Notes under the pieces: generated by a model
The model's database searches: none
Seen by the model: only the letters and a program-made list of their open reading frames with translations
Told to the model about the DNA's origin: nothing
DNA from: Brachionus manjavacas
Lineage: Eukaryota; Rotifera; Eurotatoria; Ploima; Brachionidae
Length of the DNA: 64,000 nt
Direction: 5' to 3'
Assembly: GCA_019054805.1 (NCBI GenBank)
Contig: JAHQIY010000009.1
Coordinates: 3,658,001 to 3,722,000, forward strand
Program-made: the position numbers and the translations under genes
Shown here: one piece after another, positions 31,488 to 42,432 of the stretch
How positions within the stretch are numbered: position 1 is the stretch's first letter
Layout of the letters: every line of letters begins with the position of its first letter

Positions 31488-33490
31488 CAATTGAATAATG
31501 GATGAATTCGAATAGTTTATCTAACCTTAAATTGTAAAAAAGAATTTTTTGTTTTAAGTTTTTTTTAAAAAAAAAAAGGAAATGTATTTTGTAAAATTAA
31601 AATTAGAAACAATTTTTTTTTGTCCATGGGACTTCAAATTTTAATAATAATAATTGTAAAGATGTAATTTCAAGACTAAAAAAGGAAAAAATAAAATTTT
31701 AATAAAATTTACCTTGAAGTTATTTTTAGAAAAGTTAATGAGAAAAACTCTCAAAACTTTGGAATTTTCATATATATTAATTGTTTTTTTGAATAATAAA
31801 CTAACTAAAAAACTTAAATAAAATCTTAGAAAGAAAATTATATCTTAATTTACTTTCCGGGGAAAGAAATTGAAAAGTATCTTTTAGTTCAATTTTATAG
31901 ATGATTGAAAAGTATCCTATTTTTAAAAAATCCTATTGCTTCGTTCCTTGAGGCCCTAGGGACTAGGCGAAAGATTTGCTCATAAGCTGACCAACTCAAG
32001 CACAGAGTAGTCTAGTTTTTCCGTATATTGAAAAGTATACAAAAAAGGCATTGAGAAGTGCCATAGGGACCCCTCTTTCGATCGTATATCAGTCAAGCAA
32101 ATCAATAATCGAAGATCGATCAAAAACCACTCGACCGTGACGGATCAGAAACTCACGCGAAGCATCACATAATAATTTTGATAACTAGCAACATTGGATT
32201 CATCTGTCACTAAATTGGTTTATCATTAGTTTTTTTTAACGTTAATTAACTAGAAATTAGCGTATTAAATAATTAAATTAATTAAAAAGATTGATCTTTT
32301 CTAAAAAAATTTGATTGCTTGTACAATAAAGAATTATTTTTAAAAACAAAAAAAGCTAAATAATTAAGATGTGATCGATTTTATTCAAATGTTACAAGAT
32401 TGCAAAAGTAACTGCAATTAATTTTTACATTGCACTTTTATCATGCTTTTTCAAAATTGTACAAGAATTTTAATTAAAAGACTAAAAAATAAATCATTTA
32501 AATAAAAATACACTAAGAATAAATAAAAGTGTCAAAATTTTCAACTTTTTAATGGCTTTTCTTGAATCATATGAATTCAATTTCATATATTTCACTGATA
32601 TTTTAAAAAAATATTTTATTTCTGTAATGTTTCGCTATGAGAGTATTAAGTAAAAGTATGTGCTTGGCTGTGTCTCGAGTCAAACACTGTTTTATATTGT
32701 AACTTTATATTGTTTAAATCTCGATTCAAATACTATCGAGATTTTCTCTTACTTGATTTATTGCCAAACTTTCACTAGTTTCTTATTCTCTCTCTCTCTT
32801 TAAGCATGGAAACTCTTTTCTTCTCTTGCACGCTTTCTTTTATTCACATGTTTATGTATCATCCTTTTTATCATGTTTAAGCTTAACTCTTTTCTTTTTA
32901 AACTAACTCCTTTTTATATTTAATAAATGTAGTTGTTTGAATAAAGAACTATAACAAATAAGATTTTATCATTTGATTGGGTTGCCAACGTTTACAATTA
33001 TTGAATAGTTAACTATCAAAAAGAACACAACTGATTGATTGATAATCAAAAACTATCAAGTAACTGATCTGTCCTATATTTTGTCTTAACTCTAGTAAAT
33101 TGTTGCCCTCTTTTTTTAGCAGTAATTTTGTTTTGGAGATTTGATTTTCATCTATTTATTTCATCAACAATGTCTTTAGTCGTTTTAACAGAACTTGGCA
33201 AATTTGTACTAGTTATGAAAATCGTTTACTTTTTTTTTTAATAGTTAATTTAATATTTAAAATATATGGCTTTTAGTAATAAAACTCCTTTCGTACTTTT
33301 TTTTGATTTGTTTAGTCAACTTTATAGCTATATAATTCTTGTTTGATCTTAATTAAGTAATAAGAGGCGAATTAATCCATATTTAATATATTAATTTAAT
33401 AGCTTAATAAGTTCTAAACTAAAGATTTTGACACTGAGCTAAAATTGTTTAATAAACAACTAAAAAAATTCTATCAATTTAAATTTGGTT
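31488..33490. other. AT-rich intergenic DNA with possible LTR-like tract
   Basis: No gene is evident. A GC-richer patch at 31940-32165 is unassigned. 32640-33100 has an LTR-like make-up: TGTGCTTGGCTGTGTC near its start, a pyrimidine-rich (TCTC)n tract, and AATAAATGTAG and AATAAAGAACT poly(A)-type words. I cannot find a matching second copy or target duplication. Confidence 0.3.
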
Positions 33491-34357
33491 TTATTTTTTG
33501 TGTTTGAATTACAAAATGTATCCAATGTTGAAATAACGTTGAAAAAGTGCGATTTTTCAAATATATTTTTCAGTTTCAAAAAAAAACAATTTTAAGTATA
33601 TTTAATAAGCATGAAAAACTTTGTATTTTTTTTATAAATTTTGACTTTAGATTTGTGTTATGATGATCCTTAAGATAATATTTGGAGTTGAAAAAACTAT
33701 CTACGCTCTGTTTTCCATTTCCGTCAATTGAGTTTTTGTTAAGATGCATTAAACGAAAGTCTTAAGAATAACAAAGATTTCATGTCTAGGCGATTAGGGA
33801 AACTGGTTTACCTGTTCCTGGAACAAAAAAAGTCAAGTCAATGACTTAAAAATATTTTTATTTTTTTTTAAGTCAAGTCAATGACTTAAAATTTTTTTTT
33901 TTTTAAGTCAAGTCAATGACTTAAAAATTTTTAAGTTTAAAAAATCGGTAAAAAAAAAGCGGCAAGTCAAAGTTACGGTCAACATTGTGGCGGGCGGTCA
34001 TTTAGCCGTTCAGCTTGGCGGCCAGAATTTGGGACTGTGGCGCTGAAAAAAAAGATGCCAAAATATCATAAAAAATTAAAAAGTTAAGAAAATTAAATAT
34101 GTTTATTAATTAAAAAAAAACCATAATTTTATTAAAAAAAAAAAACCAACGGCCAACAATCATCCACTACCAATAATACTCAATTTTAATGAAATAAATA
34201 ATTAAAAGTATTTCTAATCTAACTCATGACTTTGACTTAAAAAAAAAAAAATTTTAAGTCATGACTTTGACTTAAAAAAAAAAAAAAAATTTTAAGCCAT
34301 GACTTTGACTTAAAAAAAAAAAAAAAATTTTAAGTCATGACTATTTTTATTCTGAAG

Positions 34358-34478
34358 GAGCATAAGCTCGGCACTAAATAAATTATTTAATAGTTAAAAA
34401 AAGAATTTCAACTTCATTTTTTCAAATTTCCAAACAAAAATTAAACTCATTCTATTTCACCAAAGAGTTTAAATTCAA
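34358..34478 (+). repeat. LINE-tail block, first of two direct copies
   Basis: TTCTGAAGGAGCATAAGCTC (hairpin GAGC-ATAA-GCTC) and about 110 following bases recur at 35484-35606. The hairpin loop differs from other copies in the window while the stem is kept. Confidence 0.75.
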
Positions 34479-34527
34479 ATAAAAAATTTTCGCCCAACTT
34501 GCTCGTTATATCGAGGATTGACTGTAC

Positions 34528-34941
34528 ATATATTTTAGTGATTTGACCAGTCGCCATTTTTCTCAATTACAATTTCAATTACCCAATTTATCAAAATTAA
34601 TATTTTAAAAAGCCAAAAACTTTAATTTAAATTTCAACCTTTTTCAGATGATTTACTTTTGTACTTTTGAAAATTTTGTTTTTGTTGACGAAACAACAAT
34701 GCGCCTTTCACAGAGACCAACTTATCATCTAAGGTATCGCTCAAAATATCCAAATGCTTTACCGAGTACGTCCAAATATGAAGGAAAGCTTAATATTTGG
34801 GCTGGTATTTCTCATAAAGGGGCTACAAATATTGGAGTTTGAATTTTTTCTACTTTGCATTGTTTGATATTCAAGGAAAACATGAATTTAGTGTTATACA
34901 GGAAAATAATGTCAGATTATTTGTTACCATTTGGTGCATTT
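34528..34941 (+). mobile_element. Tc1-like element fragment
   Basis: Begins at the terminal sequence CATATATTTTAGTGATTTGA next to a pogo-type end (GAGGATTGACTGTA, 34510-34527). It contains the frame 34648-34842 with FVDETTMRL (first catalytic Asp) and WAGISHKGATNIG. It breaks off at 34941 where AAGTCA repeats resume. It matches the Tc1 copies at 41381-41999 and 45636-46254. Confidence 0.8.
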
Positions 34942-35483
34942 GGTACAAAAAATTTTAAGTCATGACTTTGACTTAAAAAAAAAAAAATTTAAGTCAAGTC
35001 ATGACTTTGACTTAAAAAAAAAAAAAAAATTTTAAGTCATGACTTAGACTTAAAACTGTGACTTAAAAACAAGTCTGAATTTTTTAATCTATTTAGAAAA
35101 ATTTGCGAAATAGATGAATCCTTGTTCCCCAAAGTCAAACACTTGACGGGTGAAAAATTAATTTTAAATTTCTTTAATTTTTATTATTTATGTTTTAAGG
35201 CAGAGATTTAAGAAGAGGGGGCATTTAGGTATTCGGGATTGTTTAAAGGGTAATATCAGGTCAACCAGATCCGAGCAAATGCTATTTCTAAAGCTCTTTC
35301 AAATTAAAAAAAATATATCTACTTTAATTGTTTATTTTTATATCAGTTTCGAAAATTAGGCATTCTATTAAATAACTTAATTCAATTTGTTCACAAAATC
35401 TAAAACTTTAATCTGAATGAATTATTTTTCTTTTGCTTTTTTTTTTAATTCATTTTTTATTTTCAAATATTTTTATTCTGAAG

Positions 35484-35606
35484 GAGCATAAGCTCGGCAC
35501 TAAATAAATTATTTAATAGTTAAAAAAGAATTTCAACTTCATTTTTTCAAATTTCCAAACAAAAATTAAACTCATTCTATTTCACCAAAGAGTTTATATT
35601 CAAATA
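35484..35606 (+). repeat. LINE-tail block, second direct copy
   Basis: Near-identical to 34358-34478, including GGAGCATAAGCTCGGCAC and the following TTTCAACTTCATTTTTTC stretch. Confidence 0.75.
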
Positions 35607-35986
35607 TGAAAATGTCTGCAATATTAACTTAAAATAATTTTTTTTTGAAACTGAAAAAAATATTCGAAACATGGCACTTTTTCAATGTTATCTTAACTTT
35701 GGATACATTTTGTAATTCAAACACAAAATTCTAAACTATTTCTATATTAATTTTTTTCTATGTCTTATTTTCTTAAGTTGCAATTCTATGTATTTTTTTT
35801 CTATCATTTGATAGTTCACCTGATTAACATAATCCCACAGTCTCCAGATCTTAAAAAGCGACTTCTTTTTTTAACTTTTTTTAATTTCATATTCCCAGGG
35901 TTCTGCTTTCTTTAGAAAAAAAAAAAAAATATTTTTCAATTAAAAATTTTATCAAAAATTAACCATAAAGTGAATAAAAAAAAATT

Positions 35987-37369
35987 CTATTTTTTGGATA
36001 AAAATCTTAGACCGAAACCAATAGCTTTGGATGCCATTTCAAACTTATTAAAACTGTTCTGTGCTAAATTTGAATTCTCCTCTACAATATTAGGATCAAA
36101 AACTATTAAATATTTAACACAATTAAAATGTCCGATAATTGTCAATTCTAATGGCGGACTTAATCTGGCAAGCTTCAAAATTCTAAATTCAAATTTAAAA
36201 CACAAATCGTCCTTCAACGGATCATTGTAATTAAATGCCGCCTCGGCACCACAAACTAATTTAGCACATAAAACATTTTCTTTGTTTTCTATTGAGCTAA
36301 AGCTAATAAAAATCTCATACATATCAATTGCCCTTTGAATTCTGAGCTTGTACAAGTCATTTTCTGACAAATTCAAATCTGTTATAGCCTCGAATAACTT
36401 CGAATTATAGCACTTAAGATTGTAGAAATAATTAGATTCACAATTAAAAAAGTAATTTTGAATGAAATGGTTGTAGGCCTGGCTTAAAAGAGTGCTCAAA
36501 TTGCCCAGCTGAGTTACCGAATCCATTTTGACTGTGTCGACCATTTTTAAGCCACTTTTGTCCAACTGAAACTGAATCCCGAACTGTTCGTATTTTGGAA
36601 TCAGAGTCTGAATCAAAGGTCTGGCCATTTGTATTCCCTGCTGTATTCTTGAGAAAAAAGACCCATCGTCTGGCAAACTGTGACTATCCATTTCTGCATG
36701 AACTTTGTTCGTCAAATAATCAAGTGCTATGACAACTAAATCGTCTTCGTTTTTGATAAAATGAAAATTGTTTTTGTGCATTTTTTCGATGTTATTCTTA
36801 AAATGCTGGTCCCCAATCAACGGACAGCCGAATCCGATGAACAAAATGTTGTGCGAATTTTCAAAGCCTACTTTGGTGCTTAGGATGAGCTTGACTGCAA
36901 TGAGGCAACTAACGGCTGCGCCAAGACTGTGGCCTGTCAGTATAAGCCTGTATCCTTGACTTAATTTTTTGATGAAGTAGTTTAGGGGCACGGACTGTGA
37001 GCGGTCAAAAAAGCCCGAGTGAATTTTGCCCATGTAAGCACTTGAAGAAGAGTTGATGCGCGCATCGGTGACAAAGTCGCTGGTGCAGATTGAGCCGCGG
37101 AACGCGGCTAGGATTCTCTTTTCGCCAATATCGCATACCAAATACTTTATGTCGTTTAGTGGACTGATATGTCGGGTCAGTGGTGAGGTGTGCTGATGGC
37201 TGAAGCAAATTTTGTTCAGCGAGTGGTTGTAGGAAACAAACGGAGTCGATTTGAGCAGGTCTATTGGATTCGGATCGTAGACTATGCGACATGCTATTGT
37301 GCAGTTCAAGAGTAAATCAACATAGTCGGGATGCTTATCGAGGATTTGGCCCGCTATAGAATTTGCCAT
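35987..37369 (-). CDS. Class-3 lipase family protein
   Basis: An intronless gene for 460 residues. The alpha/beta-hydrolase core shows AFRGSICTSDFVTDA (oxyanion region, near residue 90), the nucleophile elbow LTGHSLGAA with Ser148, GFGCPLIGD near 180, and NEDDLVV near 207-213 supplying the likely catalytic Asp. The His is probably in the following segment (HAEMDSHSL, about 224-232), but I cannot prove which. This layout matches the lipase_3 family (fungal triacylglycerol lipase/DAGL type). The C-terminal ~200 residues are not familiar. No signal peptide or membrane span is evident, so an intracellular enzyme acting on acylglycerols or phospholipids is likely; the substrate is not known. Its coding GC content is well above that of its surroundings. 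The ATG at 37369 is the first in frame. Confidence 0.9.
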   Translation of the reverse strand: MANSIAGQILDKHPDYVDLLLNCTIACRIVYDPNPIDLLKSTPFVSYNHSLNKICFSHQHTSPLTRHISPLNDIKYLVCDIGEKRILAAFRGSICTSDFVTDARINSSSSAYMGKIHSGFFDRSQSVPLNYFIKKLSQGYRLILTGHSLGAAVSCLIAVKLILSTKVGFENSHNILFIGFGCPLIGDQHFKNNIEKMHKNNFHFIKNEDDLVVIALDYLTNKVHAEMDSHSLPDDGSFFSRIQQGIQMARPLIQTLIPKYEQFGIQFQLDKSGLKMVDTVKMDSVTQLGNLSTLLSQAYNHFIQNYFFNCESNYFYNLKCYNSKLFEAITDLNLSENDLYKLRIQRAIDMYEIFISFSSIENKENVLCAKLVCGAEAAFNYNDPLKDDLCFKFEFRILKLARLSPPLELTIIGHFNCVKYLIVFDPNIVEENSNLAQNSFNKFEMASKAIGFGLRFLSKK

Positions 37370-38183
37370 AGCTTAAATTATAATTTTGAAATTATGAAAA
37401 CAAAAAATTTAGCTTTATTTTTATGAAAATATTGAATGCTAATTTGAGACAACAAATAATTTGAATTGTTAAGCTTATTGTTTTAAAAGAGTAGATATAA
37501 GCGTGGTAATTTTTTCTTTTCAAATTTTAAATGCTTGTCACCAATGCTTTATCTACAAGGGGTAAAATTAGACTTGTCTCTTTAGATGACTAATTTTTTT
37601 AAAAGTAAATATCAGCAAGGAAAATTTGTCTTTTTGCAATCTCCGGTCAGAGTTGCTTGAAATTAGTTGAAATTATAAAATCAAGGCACTACCCGGTTAT
37701 GTTATCATGCGGATAACAAAAAATGTTATGAAGGAAAAATGTTATCAAAAAACTTTAAAGAAAAAACCAGTTATTATTAGAAAAATTATTGTAAAAAAAT
37801 ATCATTAAAAAAAATTTGAAAATTGTAAAAATGAATATTGCTTTTTTTTATGAGTGCGGGACATATGTACAGTACTGATTTGTTCCAGTGGTTTTACCAA
37901 AATTTACGCGAATTTACCAAAATTGTTAGTAAATTTACGGGAATTCCGGTAATTTTACGTAAAATCGCAAAGTGAAAAAAAAGTGAAAAACATTTAATTT
38001 AACTGAATTCCCGTAAATTTACCAGAATTTAACGGATTTTCCGTAAAATTTCGTAAAAACCAAAGGGGCCAAAAAAATCAAAATTTTTGCAATTTTTTCA
38101 CTTTTTTTAGTTGTTTTTCAAAATTATTAAAAAAATTAAAAAAAAAAAATTGTATTTTTTTTCCCAAATTTTCGTAAATTTTT

Positions 38184-41100
38184 GAGTGAATTTATTTAAA
38201 CACAAATTGTGGATAAATATCTTGTTTTATCGCACACAATTTACCTGTAAATAAACAAAAAAATTTTCTTGTGTATATAAAATAATTAGTTATTTAGCCA
38301 CAAATTGACAATATTTTTTGTTTATTCTTTACATTGAAATCCATCAAAAAAATATAATTGAAGCTCATCAAATCAATTAATTAGGAATAAGCTTGAATAA
38401 GAACATATAAAATATAAGAAATGGCTCCTTATCTATCATCATTCTTAAATCAAAATGGAAAACGAATTTTACATTGGAAGAGTTTTCGATTCTTTCGACG
38501 ACTTTATCGAGCTATTGAACGATTACTCAAAGCAATCATATTCAATATGGAAAAAATTTAACAGCAAAAAAATTGACGAAGAAAATGGTACTCAATACAA
38601 GTTTGTTCATTTGAAATGCGTTTACCATCGTGACGAAAAAGACATAACAACCAAATCGAAAGGAACAAGGCCGATTCAAGGCTATGTAGCGCCATGCAAT
38701 TGTTTGACTGAAATCAGAGTAAACTACGTCATATCAGGTCGACACAAAGACAAATACGAAATAACAAAGTGCGATTTAAAACATCAACGTATAAATAAAG
38801 AGACAAAACAACTCGAAGAAGCTCACAGGCTCAATCAAGAAGACTATGCGAAGCATCCAAGCAATAGACGTTTAACAGAAGAAGAAGAGCGAGAAATTTA
38901 CGAACATTTTGAAACAGGAGGGGATGCAAAGATGATAGCTATGACAATGAGTCAAAAGACGAACAAATGGCTAACAACTCGTGACATGTGGAACGTTCGG
39001 AAAAAATTATCAAAAAAAAATATAACCAAGGACGATCACCCGTTAAAAGCTTTCGAAAACGTGATGAACGAAAGAATCAAAATAGATAACCACAACAACT
39101 TCAAACTCGTATACGATGAAGTTAACGCGAAAACATTGTTAATGGTGTATTATCAAAGTATACAAATGAAACAGTTATACGCACAATATGGAGAGATACT
39201 TTTTATTGATGGTACATATAGTTTGAATCACAACAACTACCCAGTTTATTTAATAGTTGTTCGTGACTGCAATGGTAACTCTCAAATCGTAGCGTTTGCA
39301 ATAGTAGCATACGAAAGACAACTTTTACTCGATCGATTTATTGACATATTTAGACAGCTAAACGAAATTAAACAAACTCGGACTATTATGATTGACAAAG
39401 ATTTAACCGAGTGGAACGTGTTAACCAAGTATTTACCGGATGCCGACATATTTTACTGCAAGTTTCATTGTATACAAATATTTCGTCGATCAATCAAGAA
39501 CAAAGAGTTAGAACCCATCCTTACAGCTTTGTTAAACTGCGAGACTGAGATCAGCTTTCAAGAATCTTATAATGATTTATTAAAAGCAATTGATTGGCGT
39601 GACAAGACATATCTCGAAAACAACTGGTTAAAAGAAGAACAACTTGATATGTGGGTGAAATACAAGAGACTTGGTAAAATAACGCTCGATAATGATACAA
39701 ATAACTCGGTCGAAACACTCAATGGTCTCCTTAAAAGTTTTATCAAGTCGAAAACAACTTTAGACAAGTGTTTACTTGGCATTTTTAAATTGGACGACTA
39801 TTTACGTACAAAATATTCATTCAACGATTTTAACCAGCGTACCAAAATTATAATCGATCGCAGTAGCCAAAAGGATAAACAAGCTGACGTAATTTACAAA
39901 CTTTTCACACCGTACGCAGCACAAATTGTTAACGATTCCTATGGTTTGACAAGCAAAATAACATATAAAATCGTATATGATGGTGAAAATGTTACACTAT
40001 CTTCTGACAAAAACAGTTCGATCGTATCTGATTATAATAGTGATAAGCCATCGTGCAACTGTTTCGATTTTACTTGTAGTTTATTCCCATGTCGTCATAT
40101 TTTATATATACGCAAACATCACAATTTAACCATAATTACGCGAGATATGGTTCATCAACGATGGTTAAATCGAAAATTTGATAACGCACAACTTCAAGTA
40201 TTGGATGATCAAGTCGAGTGTTTATCATATGTCAATATAAATAGTATTGTCTCAAAGCCTAATCCCAATAAACCAAAGTCATCCAAATCTGATTCGAATT
40301 CACGATTCAATGAATGTAAACGGATAATGAATGAAATTGCTCAACTTGTGTCTGGAGATTCAGAGGACGTTTTTCATGATCGCATGGAACAGCTCTTAAT
40401 GATTAAAGAAATGTGGGAAAAAAACATCAACTTTACACTCAAGCCGATTGAAAGCTCAAATGTCGAAGATAAAGTTACTCCAGATGATATTTCAACTTAT
40501 AATGCGATCGAGATCAATGATGACAAATCGATCGATGAGCCAATTTCAATTGATGAACCTAAATCAGTCGATATAGAAACGGAGATTTTAGATGAAAATG
40601 TCGAAAAAATAAGTTTAGCATCGATTGAATTAGCAAAAGATGTGCCAAAACGAGGAGCTCCTACTTTGAAGGAACGTAAACGAAAAGCCAAAGCAAACAC
40701 AATTACAACACAACGGTCAAAATCAATCAAATTAAATGACGACAGCGAGTTAAAAGAATTTTTTACTCAAATTCTACTCGATGAATTCAAGCCAAGTGTA
40801 GATAGTTTCATTTCAAAAGAGCGTGTCGTCGATGAAGAGCATATACAAGTAATACCTTCGAAAATTAATCCTAGTGTACTTAGTTGTGCTTTTGTGAATG
40901 AAAATAATGAAATATCTTCTTTAGTTTCAAGTTTCTTCACTAGTGATGCTCTCTTAATGTTGCAAAATACATTATCAGCATTAAGATCACATGGTCAATT
41001 AAATTCTTGCAACTCTTGTTCTTTATCTTGCGACTCTAAGTTTATCGTTTGTAGTTCTTGTAATAATTATTTTCATTTAAAATGTGTTAAAAAAGCTTAT

Positions 41101-41296
41101 GCTCCTAAGATTAAAAAATGGCTTTGTGCTAATTGTAACTCTAATTAATTAATCTAAATTTGTTAATCTTATTTTTTTTTATTTTTTAATATAACATGTG
41201 TCTAAATAAATAAAAAAATTTCAAATCCACATCCACTTTTTGTGTGTATCAATTTTTGTTTATTTATCCATAAAATTTGTGAAAATAAACGCTACC
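38184..41296 (+). mobile_element. Autonomous-looking MULE with 9-bp target duplication
   Basis: TAAATTTTT at 38175-38183 and 41297-41305 flanks a 3,113-bp unit. Ends GAGTGAATTTATTTAAACAC and, inverted, GGTAGCGTTTATTTTCACAA continue into TGGATAAATA-type sequence, giving imperfect inverted repeats of about 40 bases. It contains a single long transposase ORF without a stop. Confidence 0.82.
38455..41148 (+). CDS. Mutator-like transposase with SWIM and PHD-like zinc fingers
   Basis: The 897-residue product looks complete. The N-terminal ~110 residues form a FAR1/FLYWCH-like DNA-binding region with Cys/His pairs. The MULE catalytic domain follows: EILFIDGTYSLN (first Asp, about residue 251), DADIFYCKFHC (second, about 328) and NNSVETLNGLL (Glu, about 419). 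A SWIM finger, CNCFDFTCSLFPCRH, is at about 533-547. After a low-complexity Ser/Asp/Glu region and a basic PKRGAPTLKERKRKAK stretch, the C-terminus (about 851-896) has CNSCSLSC...CSSCNNYFHLKC...WLCANC, a PHD-type C4HC3 pattern. MULE transposases cut and paste DNA in the nucleus; a PHD finger could tie targeting to histone marks, which is inference. The intact frame suggests recent activity. Confidence 0.93.
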   Translation: MENEFYIGRVFDSFDDFIELLNDYSKQSYSIWKKFNSKKIDEENGTQYKFVHLKCVYHRDEKDITTKSKGTRPIQGYVAPCNCLTEIRVNYVISGRHKDKYEITKCDLKHQRINKETKQLEEAHRLNQEDYAKHPSNRRLTEEEEREIYEHFETGGDAKMIAMTMSQKTNKWLTTRDMWNVRKKLSKKNITKDDHPLKAFENVMNERIKIDNHNNFKLVYDEVNAKTLLMVYYQSIQMKQLYAQYGEILFIDGTYSLNHNNYPVYLIVVRDCNGNSQIVAFAIVAYERQLLLDRFIDIFRQLNEIKQTRTIMIDKDLTEWNVLTKYLPDADIFYCKFHCIQIFRRSIKNKELEPILTALLNCETEISFQESYNDLLKAIDWRDKTYLENNWLKEEQLDMWVKYKRLGKITLDNDTNNSVETLNGLLKSFIKSKTTLDKCLLGIFKLDDYLRTKYSFNDFNQRTKIIIDRSSQKDKQADVIYKLFTPYAAQIVNDSYGLTSKITYKIVYDGENVTLSSDKNSSIVSDYNSDKPSCNCFDFTCSLFPCRHILYIRKHHNLTIITRDMVHQRWLNRKFDNAQLQVLDDQVECLSYVNINSIVSKPNPNKPKSSKSDSNSRFNECKRIMNEIAQLVSGDSEDVFHDRMEQLLMIKEMWEKNINFTLKPIESSNVEDKVTPDDISTYNAIEINDDKSIDEPISIDEPKSVDIETEILDENVEKISLASIELAKDVPKRGAPTLKERKRKAKANTITTQRSKSIKLNDDSELKEFFTQILLDEFKPSVDSFISKERVVDEEHIQVIPSKINPSVLSCAFVNENNEISSLVSSFFTSDALLMLQNTLSALRSHGQLNSCNSCSLSCDSKFIVCSSCNNYFHLKCVKKAYAPKIKKWLCANCNSN

Positions 41297-41380
41297 TAAA
41301 TTTTTATTGATTTTAGTGAAAAATAGTAAAAAAATGGAAAAATTTAAATTAAGTTTTTTTAATATTGAAATTATTAAATA

Positions 41381-41999
41381 CATGTATTTTAGTGATTTGA
41401 CCAGTCGCCATTTTTCTCAATTACAATTTCAATTACCTAATTTATCAAAATTAATATTTTTATATTTTATATTTGCTTATTATTTTACCCATTTAGTTTT
41501 GTTTATATCTAAAAATGATCTGCATAATAAACTACTGTGTTTAGGATCATTGTCTTGATGCAACTGAAATTCCGAATCGAATTTACTTGCACCAAATGGT
41601 AACAAATAATCTGACATTATTTTCCTGTATAACACTAAATTCATGTTTTCCTTGAATATCAAACAATACAAAGTAGAAAAAATTCAAACTCCAATATTTG
41701 TAGCCCCTTTATGAGAAATACCAGCCCAAATATTAAGCTTTCCTTCATATTTGGACGTACTCGGTAAAGCATTTGGATATTTTGAGCGATACCTTAGATG
41801 ATAAGTTGGTCTCTGTGAAAGGCGCATTGTTGTTTCGTCAACAAAAACAAAATTTTCAAAAGTACAAAAGTAAATCATCTGAAAAAGGTTGAAATTTAAA
41901 TTAAAGTTTTTGGCTTTTTAAAATATTAATTTTGATAAATTGGGTAATTGAAATTGTAATTGAGAAAAATGGCGACTGGTCAAATCACTAAAATATATG
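41381..41999 (-). mobile_element. Tc1-like element, left-arm copy
   Basis: 619 bp with inverted ends of about 74 bases (CATGTATTTTAGTGATTTGA... outward) and TA at both sides (41379-41380, 42000-42001). Two frames (41684-41878, 41480-41671) hold FVDETTMRL and HQDNDPKHSS, the first and second catalytic Asp of the Tc1/mariner DDE domain. A TGA separates them, and the N-terminus and third catalytic residue are missing, so it is a non-autonomous derivative. Confidence 0.87.
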
Positions 42000-42001
42000 T
42001 A

Positions 42002-42106
42002 CAGTCAATCCTCGATATAACGAGCAAGTTGGGCGAAAATTTCGTTGCTCGTTATATCGAAACTCGTTATATCGAAATTGCATTGAAAAAGATGGGCAAA
42101 AAAATT
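42002..42106 (+). mobile_element. pogo/Tigger-type end, left-arm copy
   Basis: TA-CAGTCAATCCTCGATATAACGA followed by repeated GCTCGTTATATCGA words is a typical pogo terminal sequence. It is interrupted after ~100 bases by the LTR at 42107. The inverse copy is at 45529-45633; a third end is at 34495-34526. Confidence 0.7.
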
Positions 42107-42432
42107 TGTAATACACCCTACGTATCACTTCATCATCAGCTTCTCAACTGATGCGCAATGATAAGAAAGAATTAATACAATTGTCACGTATCTCATAAGA
42201 TAGACGCTTCTAGATGCTGATATAAACATTTATATAATAGCTCACATCTTGTCTTAATTATAAGCCCGTGTTCTTGACACGAACTCATGGGTATAAATAA
42301 TGATTCCATTCTCAGTGCTTAGAGAGATATTTTTAGGGATTTTACTAATTATATAAATTGTTAGAGCTCAACAATTATTTAATAAACTATTCAAAAGTAT
42401 ACTTGTTTTATCATTCATTAACCCGCCTTACA
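42107..42432 (+). repeat. LTR of retrotransposon in the palindrome, left-arm copy
   Basis: 326 bp starting TGTAATACACCC and ending CGCCTTACA (TG...CA). Directly after it TCTTGGTAGCAGCGATAAG is a plausible primer-binding site. The inverse copy is 45203-45528, so the two LTRs face each other instead of lying in the same direction. Confidence 0.75.

Larger units (their letters stand above)
33828..35077. repeat. Expanded AAGTCA-rich repeat derived from the CAGACTTG MITE, copy E
   Basis: Three tandem units of AAGTCAAGTCAATGACTTAA with T or A runs (33829-33935) face four inverted units with CATGACTTTGACTTAA (34225-34340, more at 34960-35060). The right end ACAAGTCTG (35077) matches the MITE; the left end is missing. 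The T/A runs vary in length from unit to unit. Confidence 0.7.
33497..35728. mobile_element. Long-TIR DNA transposon (R family), copy 1
   Basis: Inverted ends of about 100 bases begin TTTTGTGTTTGAATTACAAA and include CCAATGTTGAAATAACG and TTGAAAAAGTGC. A second copy is at 58772-59765, sharing internal blocks such as CCTGTTCCTGGAAC and CTTGTTCCCCAAAGT. No transposase is recognisable. Copy 1 is swollen by tandem AAGTCA-rich units, a Tc1 fragment and a duplicated LINE-tail block. Confidence 0.8.

Noticed and set aside
31940..32165. GC-richer patch with tRNA-like short inverted words
   Set aside because: No cloverleaf, A box/B box pair or acceptor stem could be assembled by eye.
33829..34340. 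Regularly spaced repeats reminiscent of a CRISPR array
   Set aside because: Spacers are simple T or A runs, units lie in both orientations and derive from a MITE; the genome is eukaryotic.
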